A stretch of DNA of 64,000 nt from Pseudopyrenochaeta lycopersici (taxonomy: Eukaryota; Ascomycota; Dothideomycetes; Pleosporales; Pseudopyrenochaetaceae), in the NCBI GenBank assembly GCA_003313425.1, contig NHZP01000002.1:62001-126000 (forward strand), in the 5' to 3' direction. The notes below the pieces were generated by a model. The model saw nothing but the letters and a program-made list of their open reading frames with translations, was not told the DNA's origin and made no database searches. The position numbers were made by a program, and so were the translations under genes. Positions 60,949 to 64,000 of the stretch are shown here, piece by piece. The number at the start of each line of letters is the position of its first letter. Position 1 is the first letter of the stretch.

Positions 60949-63188
60949 CTAAAAACTCTCATGTGAGCTCCTACTCTCCGCCTCAACTGTAACATCCCTT
61001 GCTTCCTTCGCCGCCCAGGCCAAATAGACCGTTTCATGGACCTGGACTGGCAATCCATCGGACCCACCATCTCGATCAAATTCTGGTACTTTCTGAACCC
61101 TGAACTCCAGTCCTTCCTTTGTTGCCCGTCTCGTGGCATATAAATTAAAGCCAACAAACCATAGTATGCCAAAGCCTAGAATGCTAAAAGCCACAGTTGG
61201 GGTGGCGAACCAGGCAACATGGCCTGGGGATGCCAATTTTCCGGTTGGCGGAACCCATGAGGCGATAATAGGGTAAGCACTGCCGATGAGAAAAACCACA
61301 GCGGCACTGATGCTGAGGAATGGATTGGCCGATGACTTTTTCCGCCAGGCTTGGGCCCTACTGAAGCGCAGTTTCATCATGCCTATTGATAGCAAGCAGC
61401 CGAAAATGCAGACGACCGTGTAAGAGTACAGATTGACGAGAAGGTCGTAGGCATTTGCAGGCTTTAAGTGTATAGTAACGAGGAGCATGATAATTGTGAA
61501 GAACCAGTGCAAAAGGAGGGCGCCAACGGGAGTTTCCTGCGAGTGCTCGGCAGGACTCATCCACCGCTGTTTGAGGAGCCAGCTGAAGTGTCTGTTTGCG
61601 AAGGACCTTTCGTTCTGCTGGATTTGGAGAAGGAACCGTCCGAAGGATAAGTTTAGGCTCTGACCGAAGAATTTTGCCCAAGGTAGAATACCTTCTTTGG
61701 CGATTTCTTGCTTCACTAGAAATATCTTAGTACACGTTGTGCTGAATAGTCATTCGACTTGAAACAATATGCCCTCCCATTGGGAGCTCTGAATGCGCGA
61801 ACTTGTCTTCATACAGAGAAAATGGACAGACTACGTACCTCTAGCTGCGACAAAGGTCATAACCATAATATTTCCGAAGCTGGAGATAGCCATGAACGCG
61901 GACAGAATTCGTGTTGGACTGGTATTCTCTGGATGAACTTGGCCAAGCGTGGCAGCAAAGAATTCGCGTGCGACATTTGAGCTTGTGAGTTGGAGTTCTC
62001 TGGGGACAACAATCATCTGCAGCCCTATCAGCTTTGTCCTTTCGGAATATGTGTGTACTCACATAGGCCACATTCACCAGCAGATACAAAAAGCAAACAA
62101 TGGCAACGCCAATGCTGGTACCCAAAGGAAATTTCTTACGGGGAGTCGCAATTTCTCCAAGGACCTAATCTGCATTAGATTTCCTTTAATTCACTGTTAT
62201 CAGAGCCCCTACTTACGTATGTTGGTTGGTCAAACCCACTCCAGGCAAATATCACAGACAGAAAAGCCCGTACATAACCATACGGTTCATCCGCCGGATC
62301 ACGAAAGGCATTTTGTGCTGCCATGTTCTCCGTTGCATAGTTTTTAGTCTTAAAAGCCCCACCCCAAGCACAAAAGCCGATGATCACCATCATTGTCAAC
62401 ATGAGAACTTTGATCAATGCGAACAGGTTCCCTAGCCAAATACCGCCTCTTCTTGAAAAGACATGGACCAGGCAGGCGAATGTTGCAACGGCAACTGCGA
62501 TGCCTCTAACCGATGCATCGTACTTGGTACTGTCGAGGCCTGCGGCCTCTATACAACGGATGCCGAAGATCAAACAGTTCCCCGCCATGTTTCCCAATAT
62601 GATATATGCGGCGCCGAAAACGCAGGTGACGAGGATAACGGATCCAGGTCGATATGCGGGAGAGGGAAACACATATTGCAACTATGATACCAAGGGTCAG
62701 TCGTACTTTCTTCAAGCCAGAAGTGTGCGAGAAACTAACGTAATTCAGAGTCCCTCCACTTCTTGGAATTCCTTGCTCTACACCGTCGAGGAAATACCGT
62801 GGAATTGTCAAACCAAACTCAATGATCATAAATGCGCCGGCAATTGTAACGACGGCGCCAGCAAACCAGAAGAGCAAAGTGACGCCGACGCTTTCAGTTC
62901 CCTTGATGATAGTCGAAGGGGAATTGAAGATGCCAGTCCCTAAAATCGGTCAGCGCAATGAAATGCAAGCAAAGTTGCCATTCACGAACCTATCACGCGA
63001 TTTACTACAAGTCCTATCACTGTCCATGTTCCCAACCTGAACCTTTCCTCAGGGGCCTTGGTGATGATAGTGTTTGGGATGTTCTCCGGCAAAATCTCAA
63101 AAACAGCATCATTGATACTGCTGCTATCATCGGCCGTCAAGGTTGCGCCATTAGTGCGCGAATGAGAACCCGTTGTCCTCGATGCCAT
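60949..63188 (-). CDS. Mup1/Mup3-like methionine-type amino acid permease (APC superfamily)
   Basis: Six exons on the minus strand: 63188-62990, 62939-62740, 62681-62217, 62164-62063, 62016-61839 and 61715-60949. All five introns are GT-AG (50, 58, 52, 46 and 123 bp) and keep the frame, giving about 636 aa. Transmembrane helix 1 carries NRVIGTGIF, the substrate-binding unwound segment of the LAT/APC fold. Later landmarks are LLFWFAGAVVTIAGAF, LGNMAGNCLIFG, FAWSGFDQPTYVLGEI followed by ATPRKKFPLG, SSFGNIMVMTFVAAR, and VKQEIAKEGILPWAKFF. The last two and the overall order are typical of fungal high-affinity methionine permeases. It acts as a plasma-membrane amino-acid/H+ importer; the exact substrate is inferred from family only. 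There are no stops or RIP damage although transposon debris lies immediately downstream. Confidence 0.88.
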
Positions 63189-64000
63189 AATGTTTGGATT
63201 TTCTGCTCACCACGCTTCCAATGCAAACACGATGAAGGAAGTCTGGAGGATCTTTCGATTCTATCAGGCTCGCAAACCACCCAACTGAGGCTGCTGTAAT
63301 ACGAGGTAGCGCTGGTGGCGCAAATACGGGCTGCAGGCATGCGAGTGTGCCCCGCCACGGCACACTGCATCCCGCAACCCCAACCCACAGAGAGTGGTAT
63401 TTGCCTTATCTATCTCTGGATCATCGTCTGGTGTTTTTCTATTTCCCCGAAGCAAAACTCTAGGCCACCTCAGTCACATTTTTACTTGAGACCACTTCAG
63501 CATTCAATGTCAGTACAGTACTGTATGGTCATCAACATCGGTATGATTGATTGGTTACGTAGGGTGGTTTTCGACAAATTTACTCGTCGAGCGAAACAGG
63601 TCGAGCTAACCTGACTTGCTGCAGCCAAGACATGGCGTGTATCAGCTGAACACGCCTACTGTTACGGTACGAAATACGACGATATATACCTTCATGACAC
63701 CTGCCCCTCGATTCAGAAGGCAGTCTCGAGCCTAAGCCCCTGACCTCATTCTGCTTATGCCTGGGTCTAAATATGGCCCCCGTTACGAAGTGATTCAATG
63801 CTTGGGAACAGGGGTAATTAGCCTCCGGCAAGATATTCGCGCTTGCTCATGGACGAACGACCCGCCGGTACAAGTGCTTCGCCACCCTCGTCGCAGCCCG
63901 ATCTTTGTTCGAACCCCTGTGGCAAATACGGTCGGTCTTTCATTCACAGCTTCAATGGGTTTTTGAGATCGTAATGGCATGACACGGAATCATCCGTGTT
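63189..64000. other. Upstream region of the permease; no gene recognised
   Basis: Normal composition. Overlapping short frames on both strands (for example 63315-63614 plus and 63580-63831 minus) lack recognisable features. It includes the presumed permease promoter at its left edge. Confidence 0.4.

Noticed and set aside
63757..63966. Possible protein-kinase start (YEVIQCLGTG)
   Set aside because: Only a handful of residues resemble the glycine loop; no Lys/Glu or later kinase motifs follow.

Overview
This window comes from a filamentous ascomycete, probably Pezizomycotina. The intact genes have short GT-AG introns (about 40-125 bp) and belong to families typical of that group: a Zn2Cys6 regulator, a HET-domain protein, a fungal rhodopsin-like membrane protein and a Mup-type permease. 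Between them lie long stretches in which C:G pairs have been changed to T:A, mainly at CpA/TpG, so that TpA, TAA and TAG accumulate while CpG survives. That is the signature of repeat-induced point mutation (RIP). These stretches are degenerate transposons. They are a gene-poor, AT-rich compartment next to or between ordinary gene islands. The species cannot be fixed from the sequence alone.

Layout. 1-2.0 kb: RIP-damaged Tad1-type LINE, minus strand. 2.3-3.6 kb: intact Zn2Cys6 transcription factor. 3.6-7.4 kb: gene relics, an OrsD-like (DUF3505) zinc-finger pseudogene and a pogo/Fot1 transposase relic. 7.65-9.3 kb: intact secreted type-B carboxylesterase. 10-13.2 kb: pogo relic, truncated rhodopsin-like relic and a CACGTG-rich repeat cluster. 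13.5-32.5 kb: a nest of LTR elements. The outer one is a very large Ty3/Gypsy element with 364-bp LTRs, holding a complete Copia element (5-bp target duplication) and a solo LTR. An extra long reading frame lies between pol and the 3' LTR. 32.5-40.1 kb: a second, minus-strand Gypsy relic, invaded by a complete 1.84-kb pogo/Fot1 element and preceded by a solo LTR. 40.1-48.1 kb: a gene island with an intact rhodopsin-domain gene, LTR pieces and two gene fragments. 51.0-57.7 kb: a TPR-plus-HET locus broken by a 3.0-kb hAT transposon with a perfect 8-bp duplication. 58.2-60.9 kb: Gypsy and pogo fragments with another solo LTR. 60.9-63.2 kb: intact six-exon Mup1-like permease.

The intact genes do not form an evident pathway or cluster; each looks independent. 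The main themes are genome defence (RIP on both strands of many elements), serial nesting of transposons, and genes lost to insertion. The most unusual items are the extra reading frame in the large Gypsy element and the TPR/HET gene, whose two halves overlap by ATGA and whose 5' part has been separated by the hAT insertion.
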